Shown here: in pieces, positions 36,001 through 48,000 of the stretch
Numbering within the stretch: position 1 is the stretch's first letter
Layout of the letters: each line of letters begins with the position of its first letter
Source of the DNA: Opisthorchis felineus
Lineage: Eukaryota; Platyhelminthes; Trematoda; Opisthorchiida; Opisthorchiidae
Length of the DNA stretch: 64,000 bases
Assembly (NCBI GenBank): GCA_004794785.1
Contig: SJOL01006401.1
Coordinates: 366,568-430,567 of the forward strand
Direction of reading: 5' to 3'
Made by a program: the position numbers and the translations under genes
Notes under the pieces: model-generated
What the model saw: only the letters and a program-made list of their open reading frames with translations
The model's database searches: none
What the model was told of the DNA's origin: nothing

Positions 36001-39000
36001 TCAGTTGATGTGAGTATCACCAAATTTTAAAGACAGAGAGGAGAGGTGGCTACGAACATTGGAGTGAGAAAGCAGCCCGAGTAAGCACAGTTATTAAGGC
36101 ACGCCTCGATCCTTGAAAAATGGTGCTTACAACCGAGGTTGCTGGCACAAGGAGTCGAAATTTTTCCAAATCTTCCTTCCAACCCATAAAGAATCACATC
36201 TGACCCGATACGACAGCCTGCCACTATAAAAAGGACGGGAAGTAAGCTCTCGTTTTGATAACCACAAGATGTCAAATAATTTGGCCTTTTTGCATAATTC
36301 GTTCAAGAGAACTTGCAGAACTCCAACTCAAAAGGAAGAGCACCCACCGAGCAGACAAGCCACGAAGCACAGAAGTGTACTCAATGCGATTCCCGCTCGA
36401 GGAAACGGACCCACAGGACCCACAAAGAAACTTATGACATAACATTGTCAGCTTTGTCATTCTTGAAGTTCATCAGGTTCCATCAACCTTATTTTGAACG
36501 CCAAACTGTACGCAAATGGAGGGATACATTCATTTGAAGACGAAACGGGAGACTCAACTGAATCCAGATGAGTCTCCCGTTTGTGATGGTCGACTCACGT
36601 TTCACTTGGTACGGGATTCGAGATATTGCGTTACATTTACTTGATGGAATACGCTACTTATGAGGTTCCTGAAAAGTGTTCAACAGCCCAACTGAATCTC
36701 TCGTTTATAAAATTTTTAAGCAACTGAATGTGCTGCACCAGGCCACCTCATTTTGTTGTTTCGTACGATAAACGAGATATCGCAATACATTGGATAGACG
36801 TCATACACTACTCCTAAGGTTGCTGCAAACTCTTTGACAGCTCACCGCTGGTTTCGCCCTTCTTGGGGTTCATCATGTAGGCACAGTCTTCGAGCTTGGG
36901 TAGACCTTATGATCTACCTGAACCCAATTTTTTTTATTTTTTTTACCTGAACCCAAATTGTACGGGTTCGCAAACTAAGTTGGTTTTAATGAGGGACTCA
37001 ACCGAATCCCAGCTGAACACCTCGTTTACGGTATTCTGCTGCACAGTGGCCGCCTAATGCTTCAGTCGGCGCGATAATAAAAAAATCACAGTATATTTGG
37101 ACATAACAACACTTACAAGATCGATGAAAACTCCTCGACAGTCCAGTACCGGCAGGCGTAGTCCATGGTTTTCCAAATCGCTTATTTACTGCTCAAGAGA
37201 AGACATTAATGCATTATGCTGTTTACCTAGACTAGTCCGCTTAAACATTTTAGGTCAAGGTTATAGACAGCACACCATCCTGCCATATCAGCGAACCCTC
37301 CTTGACTTGTCTTTTCATGGCCGATAATTTCGATTTGGATACGCACATCACACCACTCGCTGGGACAATTCACATTTGAAACATTGACTGGGAGTAATAC
37401 AGCGGAAAGATAGGAAGAAACAGTGCACGATAACTCACACACTGCTGTTGTTATTTAAGAATGTCATGTCATTCTTAGTGTAGAAACCTTGTCGTTGCCA
37501 TTCAGAAGCGGAAACTCCCTGGTGGCGAACTATTTGAAATTCAGTGGCCAGCATCACTCCGAAAAGGCTGAAAAGGTTGGACAGAAGTCACGAAAACAGG
37601 AGTCCCAGTTGTAGTTGCTATGTTCGTTACGGGTATGCAAATGCCGGTTTGTACTCATCTAGCAAGAGGATGATGTCAACTACTCAAACCTGAATGTTAA
37701 TCACTAATACGAATGCCATAATCCTTCATCATTCACTGTCGGGACAAATATGTCGCGACCCTGAAGTTATTGTTGTGCCCACTTGGTTAGCTTGACAATA
37801 AGGATAGAGAGCTGCTCAGACTGCATCGGTCAAGTCAGAAACTTTTGGTGACGGAAACCATTCACAACACTTGCATACGCTGATTTTTGGCCAAATGTCC
37901 CCTAACACTGGGTGTTCTACCTGGATAGGATTCCACAGAGGAAAGTTGGGAGAACTATCGTATGTTGATTTCGCTAAAGGAAAATCGCTGGAGCGACACT
38001 ACGGAGAACGAAGAGAACAGTTACGCTCTGACGAGCAGCACTGCAGTAGACTGTATCAGAACAGAACTTACAGCTGTCGGGGTCGACCTTACTGGAGTGC
38101 ATACACCGAGGGATGTGCAAATAAATCCCGGGGCGCTTCCTGCAATGATTTCCGTGACAATTTTCGCACCAAACTGTTCGACAAAGGTTTCACACCTCAT
38201 TTCATACGGACCGGGTGGTATCAGGTGGCAAACCTGTTTAGAAGACGGGAAAAGACCGATATTTTGTTGCATGCAGACGGCCAGGAAAGAAAAAAACGGA
38301 CATTGAACGCTTGTCCAGGACGAACTATTACAGCCATCCGAAAAACTGAATGGACACGTACAAATAAAAGATAGCCCATCATGACAGTCGTCAATATATA
38401 CTTTCTTGAAACGTAAAAAGCACATATCCTTAAGTTTCAATTTTCCGTTTTTTCCCGGCGTTGCCCGTCCATGGAACTTCCGAAACTCTTACAAGCTTCG
38501 GCTCTTCACTTTGACACCCGTGCCTGTATGCGCTTGGAGTTTGTTTCACGGAAGTCTTTGACCTATTCCTCTCTGATCAAATTCTGTGTTCAATGAGGAA
38601 ATATTTGGAAGATTCATAGGGCTACATAGGATCCAAGTGTTCGTGGGGGTTGATTAGCTCGGAGAGGTTAGTTGATGTTTTGTGGAACTTGAGTGGTCGC
38701 ACTTGATTGAAGTATAAGATGCTGGATATGCTACCCTGCACCAATCGATTTGAATTAAGCTAATGGCGGGTAATCGGTATAGTCTTGTGTAGTACATTAT
38801 ACATCGCCTTTTGATAGCCCGATTAGAACAGACACGTTTTCTCTTGTTCATCAGGAGATCCCGACTACAAGAACTATGCAACTTCATCCAAATCAGCAAC
38901 GGCATTCCTATCAGTCCCCAGGGAAGCATAGGAGCCTTGAACAGGCAAAGGTCAGCTTAGTTACCAGAATGAAATCAATCGACAGAAAGCTGAAGTAAGC

Positions 39001-42000
39001 ATAAGATATATTCTGAGTCTCCTCATTTTTGAGTAAATTGTGTGATAACGCATCAAAATATCTATCAGGTACGTGAGACAGTCTAGGCGCGCCATTTCCA
39101 TAAGCAAGAAAACCATTAGGAATTCAGCTGCTTCTCTGGCTAACACCAATTACTTTGCGAATGAGTGTATTTTGCCACGCAGCTTCCATGTTGTATGAGT
39201 TTAAGTTATAGATATGAGAAGGGAACCACCAGGTTTTTGTCTATGCTCTCTTGTATGCTGTATGCCGGCATCTTAATTAGTCGTACGATTAGTCGTATGT
39301 CACGCAAAACGCAGGAACATAAACCGGTTGGATGTGAAAATCTAAGTCAATTCGCCATGCCGTCATCGAATCACAATGACGGTATATTTCATATAATCCA
39401 CCGGGTACTTCGAAATAGACCAGGAAATGTACGCTTCTAGGCAAACACTACTCCAGTGTGGCGCGCGCTGCGGGGTCGTCAGTATGCATGTACAGCCGAA
39501 GGGGGTTTATTTCAAACAGTCCCCATCGCATTAGTTTCATCCGCTCGAGGTATCCGCCCCCTGTTGCGACTTTGTCTAACTGGAGTCCCCAACCTTCTGA
39601 CCAGACAAAAAAACTGCGTTGGAGAGAGGGCAAATTACTCAGGACTGGTTAATCTGGCTCATGGCCAAGCTCACGAAAGCACGTCGCTACAAGCTAATTT
39701 CATTTAACCGGCGCACTCACTGCAAGCAATCACATGACTCTTCCAGCGGAGTTAGGCCGTTGACACCACCAAAATACGTGTAACGGTCACGACCAACACA
39801 GTCAGTTTGTAAATCGCTCTAATGCACGTGCTAATTTCTGTCAACATAAACGAGCGGTGTTGTTGACATGGTTGATCGATGTTTTGCTAGATAACATGAC
39901 TCGTTTACAAACAGAAACACATTCGGTCATGTAAACATAGAGGCCATACTGAAACGCGTTTGTGGGGTAGCTTGAACTGATTGTACATGCAGAACTTCTT
40001 AATATAAACTATCATAGCAATAAAGAGCAATGGAGGTTGCTCGGTGGCATGTGTGTGTGTGTGTGTGTGTGTACACGCCAAGCAAGCAGTCTGGTTGAAA
40101 TAAACAGTGAGTGAATGAGGAGCATGAATGCAATAAACAAAGCAGTTGGTCTGAACTGAACTGGTTGCCTACCACTGACAGTAATGTAATGGACGGAAAA
40201 TGGTCACAAATGTTTTCCACTGACTATCCTACCACTACAACAAAGGTTTCATCTTGGAGCTGAAGCTAGCCACTACTGAGAAACAAGAAGCGCTATGCGG
40301 CTACTTTGACACCTATGAAGTACCTGACCACTGACACTTCACGGTGAAGCGCATAGGTTCGATAATACAGTGAAAAATGACAGCTATCAACAGCAGTATA
40401 TGCCTTTTCTTCTATAACAACGAATCGGTCAGGAAACGGTCGGTAGTGATACACAGGTCGACTTCCACTTATATGGGATAAACACCATCCATACACCAAA
40501 GTATTATGCATTCCATTATCCACTATGATAAGTACGAATCTGCTGGAAAACAGTAATCTTCTTACACATAAAATTTTGTTTCTGAAATGGACATGAACAA
40601 TATAAAATGTTCTTCTGGAATGTCAAACACTAATGAATTTTAATGTTTACGTAGGGGCCGGTGGTGACAATACCTCCGCCGAACAGGAAAAGTGCGCATG
40701 CACACACATACGCACACAAATGCGCAAGCAGTCACACAGCAACATTAATGCAGCAATGAGTGAACTTTAAAGTTGCAAGGGAACGGAGGGCAGAGGTTTG
40801 CAGACTCTGGCTTCTGCAATTCCTTCTCTTTTTGTGCTTAAAAGGTAAGGCAGTAATGCTTACTCAGTTTTTGTCAACTGATTTTAGGTTATTAATCATT
40901 TCTGTGTTTACGGTACAGTACCTCACAGGTTGGCACGTCCATTGGTTAAAATACACTTTATCTAAAAGACATATGTGTGGTAATATTGTGTCTGTATTGA
41001 AGCTGTAGCCCTGGGACGTCACATCATGATTGGAATGTATGCATTAAAGAAAAGTGCATACTGAAATGACGAAGACGGTTGAATGATTGAGATAACGGAT
41101 GCTACTTTGGTCTCAACAATCAACGTTCATGTTTAAAACAGAGACACACTGAATAGCTGAGGGATGTTTGCTCAAGAAAGTAACTGAATCAGTTGAAGTA
41201 CAGTCACACAGATTGCTTGAATGAGTACCGAGATGTACCTATGGTGACGTTTGGCGTTGGGACAGCGACCCAAATACGCATTGCATAGTTTTCCCAAATC
41301 AACTAATAGACAGTCGCGCATCAGATCAGACAGGGATCAGTTAAGTAGTGAGGTGGGAAGCGGGTCGGTATACACGGAACAGTTTGACAATGAAACGTTG
41401 TGTCCGAAAATTCAGGGTACTGAGAAAAATGGTGCGCTTAGTCCGGTCTACTGAGTACATTAGCTAGATAAGTGGGTCATACGTGATGGATGGAATCAGA
41501 TATACCTAAAATACAGATAGAAGGACGAAACAGTTTGATTCTTACCGCTGAGTTTGAGGATGAGTGAGATCTCGAGGTAGCCCAGTGTTTAAGGCGCGAG
41601 TCACGAACGAAGGTTCGTGATTCGAACCCAACCCTAGCATACCGACTGCTCCTGTCTAGGCGTGTTTCCTGAGGGTGGCACGGCAGCTAGGCACCAAAAG
41701 GATGTTACAGCTGAACGACTATTATTATTGTTATTATTATTATTGTTATCATTATTTATCATGTTGCAAGTGTCCGACAGAAGATTCCAGTGCGAGTAAA
41801 ACTTAGTGAAGTGATGACTGACCTTACTCGTTCGCTTGATTCAGACCACGTGTTTTGAGATATGGCAGCATCTGTTGATAAAGAACCGTAAAGATGGAGA
41901 AACGTGACGCTTCATTTTCTTGTTCCAGTGAAGTGTCCGTTACCGCCAAGGTACACTAGGTCCAAACGAGTGTTACTATAGATAGCTGCAAAGGTTAAGT

Positions 42001-45000
42001 TGTTTAATTTTGTTACAACAGATCTTTAACTATTTGTGTGGAATAAATCACCCTTCGGAAAACTCGCGGTGGCAGTGAATCGAGGGGACTTCAAAAAAGT
42101 GTCCACTGCACGTAGGTTTTCACATAGAAGATACTTTAAACTCGGAAGACGGACAGATGCAGTGAAACAGTGTGACTCTTCGGTTTACAACAGCCGTCAG
42201 CTGACCTTCGCACCTAACTCCCTCGAAGAGGCAGAATCGGGAGACAGGATTTTAAAGAGGTGTCTCTAAAATTTTCGGGTCAGCTCGATCTCAACGTGAA
42301 ATTCAACTGTAAACAGGTCACTGTGGTGGAGAGTGAAAAGGAATCAGACGAATTCTGGTTGTCCGATTTATTGCAATTTCCAAATAATCATTATCTTGAG
42401 TTGACGGCCATCTGACAGAGACAACCACAGGCACACTGAGTTTCCTGTGTTTGCTAACTTTGGGGTGGGCGTTGACAATGGTTTCTTGCCTCTCGTAGTT
42501 TATTATCATGAGGGATAAAAAGAATAACACATAAATGTTCACAAATGGAGCTTACCTTATCCAGAGCTTCGGTTATTTGCTTTTCAGTTGCACCCCTCAA
42601 TGTCATTTCGATGACCTTAGCAACTACCAGCTCGCAAACCTTACATACACCCGGAATAGAAGCTGTAGGAATGGATGGCGGTGACATCTTTTGGAGATAA
42701 TCTGGAGGCATCCCAAACATGGCGCAGATTTTCTTCAAGTCCACCTTGTCGAGGTGTTCCATCATCTCGTCGAAATGTTCGTTCACAGCGTTGCTGCACT
42801 GAATATTGGAAGAAAGAAGGTACACAGAGAATAATGGTTGCTACTGTTTTAATCACCTAGCGGTTACCGGACAGGAAACGATTATTTTTTTAAAGATGTA
42901 AGAAGACACAAACAAGCGCCCTCCTCAACGGCTACTCATTTAACTGACATAGCCTTTGGGACGTAGTTTACAGCTAGCTTGTGTTTTACGTGGGCGAAAG
43001 GACAACCACAGTGAAAAGGTTGTGAAATCGCCCCTTTTTGCCACTTCGACAGTTTCACTATCCGTGAACCTTGGACCAACAGAGGAACAAGGGTGTGAAC
43101 CGTCCCATTCTACCTCACCTAAGCTGTCATAATCGATGAAGACGCCAGCATTAACATTCTTTTTCATTGGTTCACATGTGAGATGCATAAAACGCTACTG
43201 AGAAGGGAAACAAACTCTTGGTATAAGGAAGAGATGAGGTTGTACTTTTAATCAGAAGCCCAGCTTTATGTATCTTAGTTAGAGGGGCACAGCACAGAAA
43301 ACAAAGCCGTAGATACTCGCTAACCAGAGGGACAGTCAGTTGAAGGTACATGACATGTGTACCTGGACATTAGTGTTTTTCAATGATATACAATGTCTAC
43401 ACATATATAGTACACACCTACATACATACACATATACATATACAACCGACCCGAATTAGTAAAGAGCAGACGCACAAATTCGCCATAACCTGTGGGAATA
43501 AATAAGAAGCAAAAGAAAGAACCGACGCCTTTTGGGCACCTGAACAATATGGTTCGTACGATCGCAGAAGTCATCATCATTACTGACAGAGACATCAATG
43601 CAAGAACATCGATGCTCGACTACAGCAACGTCATTTTAGCAAGATAAGGCTGTATAATGGACAGAAAAGCGGGGAAACTGCCTGATGTTAGCCTATTATA
43701 AACACTCGGGTTGCATACGGCTCTAAACATTTACTCAGAACATGCGGACGGAAATTGCTCAGGACATCAAGTTATGGCAATGCCATAAGAGCAGCTCACT
43801 AGTAACAACGGCAATTGTTTCACTAGGTAGATTAACGGCAAGCCCCATACAAAGTTGAGACGGAAAGGTGACTGCAATTCAGCTGGTAGAGCACCCAGTC
43901 TGCAGGCGACAGACGGCTCCGCAGTGTCTGAGGTTTAATTCTTTTTAATAAGGTACCCAAGCTTTTCACCTGAAAATACTAACGCGGTCTATACTTGTGC
44001 TGGATATAAGGCAATTATCTATAGAACAACTGGATTTTTTTAAACAACTCCTTCAATTTACGGGGAAAAAACCGATTTTCCCCAAAGGAGAGAGGTGAAA
44101 TTTTTTAAATATTTGATCCACCGAGTATAGTGCCCGAACAAGTGTAATAACAGAACAGTCGTAAATTTCGTGTGAACTTAGCACAAGGATACCACAATCC
44201 ACAGTTATATGGGACGAAATGCACCGTCCTTTGACCCTACGAGGTAGAATACATCATTCGGCACACTGTTTCATGGGGGTCTCAAGAGATATAGATAACC
44301 TATCACCTATTCGTTGATTAGAGAGCATTCTGAAAGCTCACCTCGTTGTTAAAATCGAGTTACAATTCATTCATTAATTCTTCATTAATTAAGTAAACTC
44401 ATCACTTCGATGCGGCAGCCTTCTTACCATCGTACAATTCATGACCTGCGGGAATATACACTTACCTTAATTGCCTTGCGGCTGAAATGACGAAATGATA
44501 TACAAAAGCATTGATGTGATAAACTAGGGTTCAGTTTGCATCTGTGTAGAGGCCCAAACAGCAGGATACTCTGGTCTGAAGTTGCTTCTATCAGTAAAAT
44601 TAATAATAACGTACGGAAACATGACATTGTCCGTCTAATTGGGCAGTGAATAAGATTCTCCAAATGAAGCTAATACCGCCAGCTTGGTGTACGCTGTTAG
44701 GGAGGACACCTGAAAATTTATTAATCCCATCCCACAGAAATATTGATTCTTATCTTCTCTGAGTGAAAAGCACGCAAAAGAAATCAGTCCCCCTATCCGC
44801 TGCGAAACAACCTAACCCGATTAACAACCATCCACCCACCACCTAGCAAAATTATCACTCACCCAATTTACCCTGCACCACCGAACCCCTATGCTTCTCT
44901 CCACCCTGCCAGCAACTGTCTGTTTGGTATGGAAAAAATCCCAGTTTAGGTGAACCCATCATGTTCAACTACACTGTGGTGGGGAGCAGTCATCAACGGA

Positions 45001-48000
45001 ACATCTTCAAAATGCTAGGAATCCACGAACGAATGCTGTCAGGCATGGAAACAGGGATGACAAGGAGCGATAAACTACGGTTTTCCTTTGAGTTATTTTG
45101 GATTCATTTTGCCCTTATCTCCAGTCCTACAAGCCCGATTGCTGCGAATTTTCGACTTTGTCAAGCACTATCGCCTGATTCCATCTTTTCATCCCTAGAA
45201 CTGAATGTCATTGCGCAGTGTAGAGACCTGCATCCTAGGAAATATTTTCATTTGATCTACGTAGGTGGCAAAATTTTCGGTAAAAGGCAACGCTGAAACT
45301 GCGACTGATACACAAGAATTCAAAACATTTGCATACCATTGTACGAAGGAAGGTCGGAAGAGGAGAGCAAACTTCTCTGTCAATGTTTTCCTTGATCTTG
45401 GCCTGTTGTGAAGGATCTTTTAGTGACATGCGAATCTGGCTCATAACTGCCACACACTGCGAGCCTGACGGTTTGTCAGTCACCTTTGACATAATTCTTT
45501 CAATTCGGCTGCGCGATGTCCACCTTGGATGTCGTGCACTTGGTCTGGATATCCAGGAAAACTTGGTTTCATTCGGACATACAGTGTGAGTAGCTGGAGG
45601 TACATAAACCACTTCTTCCGAAAAAAGAGTTGGTGACTGCAGCGAAGGTAAACCACGAGACTATGATCATTGACAGATACCTCCAAAGAAAATTAAGTCA
45701 TAATCTTAGTACGAAAAAGGTGGTCAGAACAGTAAATGGAGGGAAAGTGTTGAACACCTAAGTGGAATTAGGCGATACTCACTGGTCTCGCGAGCCATGC
45801 ATAAGTAGAAGTCGAATTGTGTAAAAATCAACCGTAGCTAACAAGCAGCAGCCACTCCGTTCACTTGGAATACCACTTCGTCTGAAAACCAGCTGCAGGC
45901 CTACTCTACTTCGAGCGGTGGGTTCTCAAAGGCAAGGATTCACTCTGCGAACGAAATCTTGAAGATCTTCTATAGAGTTGAGCTAGGTTTACCAATGATT
46001 AAGAACGTAGCAAAAGTGACTTCTCCTGGGCTAAACGTTCACTCTAACAAGAATAACGCGGTATGTGACCAACTCAAGCCCGCGCAACTAAGTTTTATCT
46101 ACTTTGCCAATCATGAAGTGTTTTGTTTTCCTTTTTCCGTCTCATCATTCCAAATAAGCTGGTATGCTGGAAAATCTATACTACGGATATTGGTCGCATG
46201 CACCACATTCAAAAATGGATAAATGAGCCGAACACGATTCCCAGTACTGCTATTTTAATAGGACGATGCATGTCACACAAGTCGTTTACCTTAGGAATTT
46301 TTCAACGACTAGCGATCCGAAACGCAACGAACGCTTCAGTGCAGTTGGATGTGAAATGCTTGGCAGTAGATCGTTTCGAAATTTTGTTGGCACATTTAAA
46401 TGGCAGGCTCCTTCAGTAGTCGACCATGAGCAAATATAGCCTGATGGATCAACAGCAATCTGAGAAGTCTCAATGCTCTTCACTGGACAAGGACAGTGGT
46501 CATCAGAGAACCTCGTATTCGGCATAGGATAGTGGTAGACGGTCTTGTGTCAATTGCATGTAAGGCGCAGACATTCGCAGCTAGCGTGCATTATTTATGC
46601 GACTAGATACTTTTCGAAACTTTCATGTGGATTCTACTTTCCTTAGGATGGTTCCTTCCCACATAACATGGGTCAACCATTACTTCTAGGATCCACCTTA
46701 ACCCAATATAAGTCTCCTTATTAGTAAAACACTGACCATACGAGTAATCATGAGCAGCATAAACGAGCAAACATGCAGCCTTAATGCAGAGAACTGTGAA
46801 GGCCCCAAAAACTGGATGGTTGAATCCAAGAGATTAAAAATTAATGAAAATTATTCGGAAAACATTGATAGAGACCATGTCCCGGATTCGTTGTGTTACA
46901 CGCGTAGATGATGTAAGGAAGTAACAGAGCGAACAATCCGTTAGATGTGGCACGCTTTTGGTTAGTAACTACCGTGCAACGCGAAACAGTCACGATCACC
47001 AGGCCACTGAAGTATACACAGGAGCGATAAAAAAGCCAGAATTGGACCCTGGGGTTGGAACTTCAGGCCAGTCGTTTCTGCTTTAACCTCTGAGCTGACT
47101 CAAGCTCAGAACTTGTAAATTTGTAGAAGACAATGTTTTGGTACTAGATTAACTAAATGATATTTCGGCAGTGCTAAATCTTGGCAACTCCTCAAGAGTG
47201 GATAGCCGGTTGAAATTTTGCGTCATTCGTACAAACGGACACAACCTTGATTCCTTGACTTCTACCGTTATCCGTTCGGTTCTCTTAACGACTTTTCAAC
47301 CTTGATATTTCAGGAGTCTGGAAGCACCATCTACCCTTATATTCACATAACGTTGAGCAACCGAAAGCACATGAAACTCCACCATAAACAACGGTCTGCA
47401 TGCCTGAGGTAAATCTCACATGCTCCTCTTTCACAGGGATACAAATGGCATTGACAGGATGCTGGGGCCATAAACTAGCGCTTTCTAAAGACTAGCTACC
47501 AAGAAAATTGCACACTCAGAACATTCACGAAAAGTGTGATTATTCTAAATAAAGGTATCTTTTGGCACATGCCTTCCAACAAAAAACTACAAAGGTGTGC
47601 TGAAGGACGTGGTCTCTGAGGATTACGGACCTTTTTTCCGTTCTGGGTAGTGTCACTGCTTTCAAAATATGCGTGACCAAAGTTAGTGCTTGCAACCGCC
47701 CCCACTGAGTTGTGACGCTTTTGGTGCCGATATCAACACAGCATTGAGCTTCGGAGACGGAGCGTGCAAGACCGCACTGAAACCTGTGGTGTGAGCGGTT
47801 AGTGTAAACTGACATCAAAGGACTGATACTGAGCAGTAGTAAAAATGATCTCCGGTTGTGTGCCTGACCAATGGTGGTGTGGTCGCGCAGACTGAATCAA
47901 CGAATGCTTGTGAGACACTACTCATGAGGTTGCTGAAAACTCTTGGACAGCCTAAGACCGGTTTCGCCCTTCTTGAGACTCATTAGGTAGGCGCAGTCCC

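Larger units (their letters stand above)
30805..38092 (-). other. Intron 9 of the saposin gene
   Basis: 7,288 bp containing RTE copy D (31.4-34.8 kb, antisense) and a hammerhead-bearing repeat (36.5-37.06 kb). The rest has no recognised feature. Confidence 0.6.
38234..42555 (-). other. Intron 8 of the saposin gene
   Basis: 4,322 bp with a (GT)n run at 40051-40072 and a tRNA-headed SINE with an ATT tail at 41.57-41.76 kb. Nothing else is recognised. Confidence 0.6.

Noticed and set aside
37871..38374. 167-codon plus-strand frame
   Set aside because: It is the antisense shadow of saposin exon 9 and its flanks.
47560..47820. Minus-strand frame with cysteines ([14 protein letters not shown]) resembling a SapA domain or an extra saposin exon
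   Set aside because: Two of the expected SapA cysteines are Arg and Ser, spacing is poor, and exons 6 and 7 join in phase without it. At best a relic exon.
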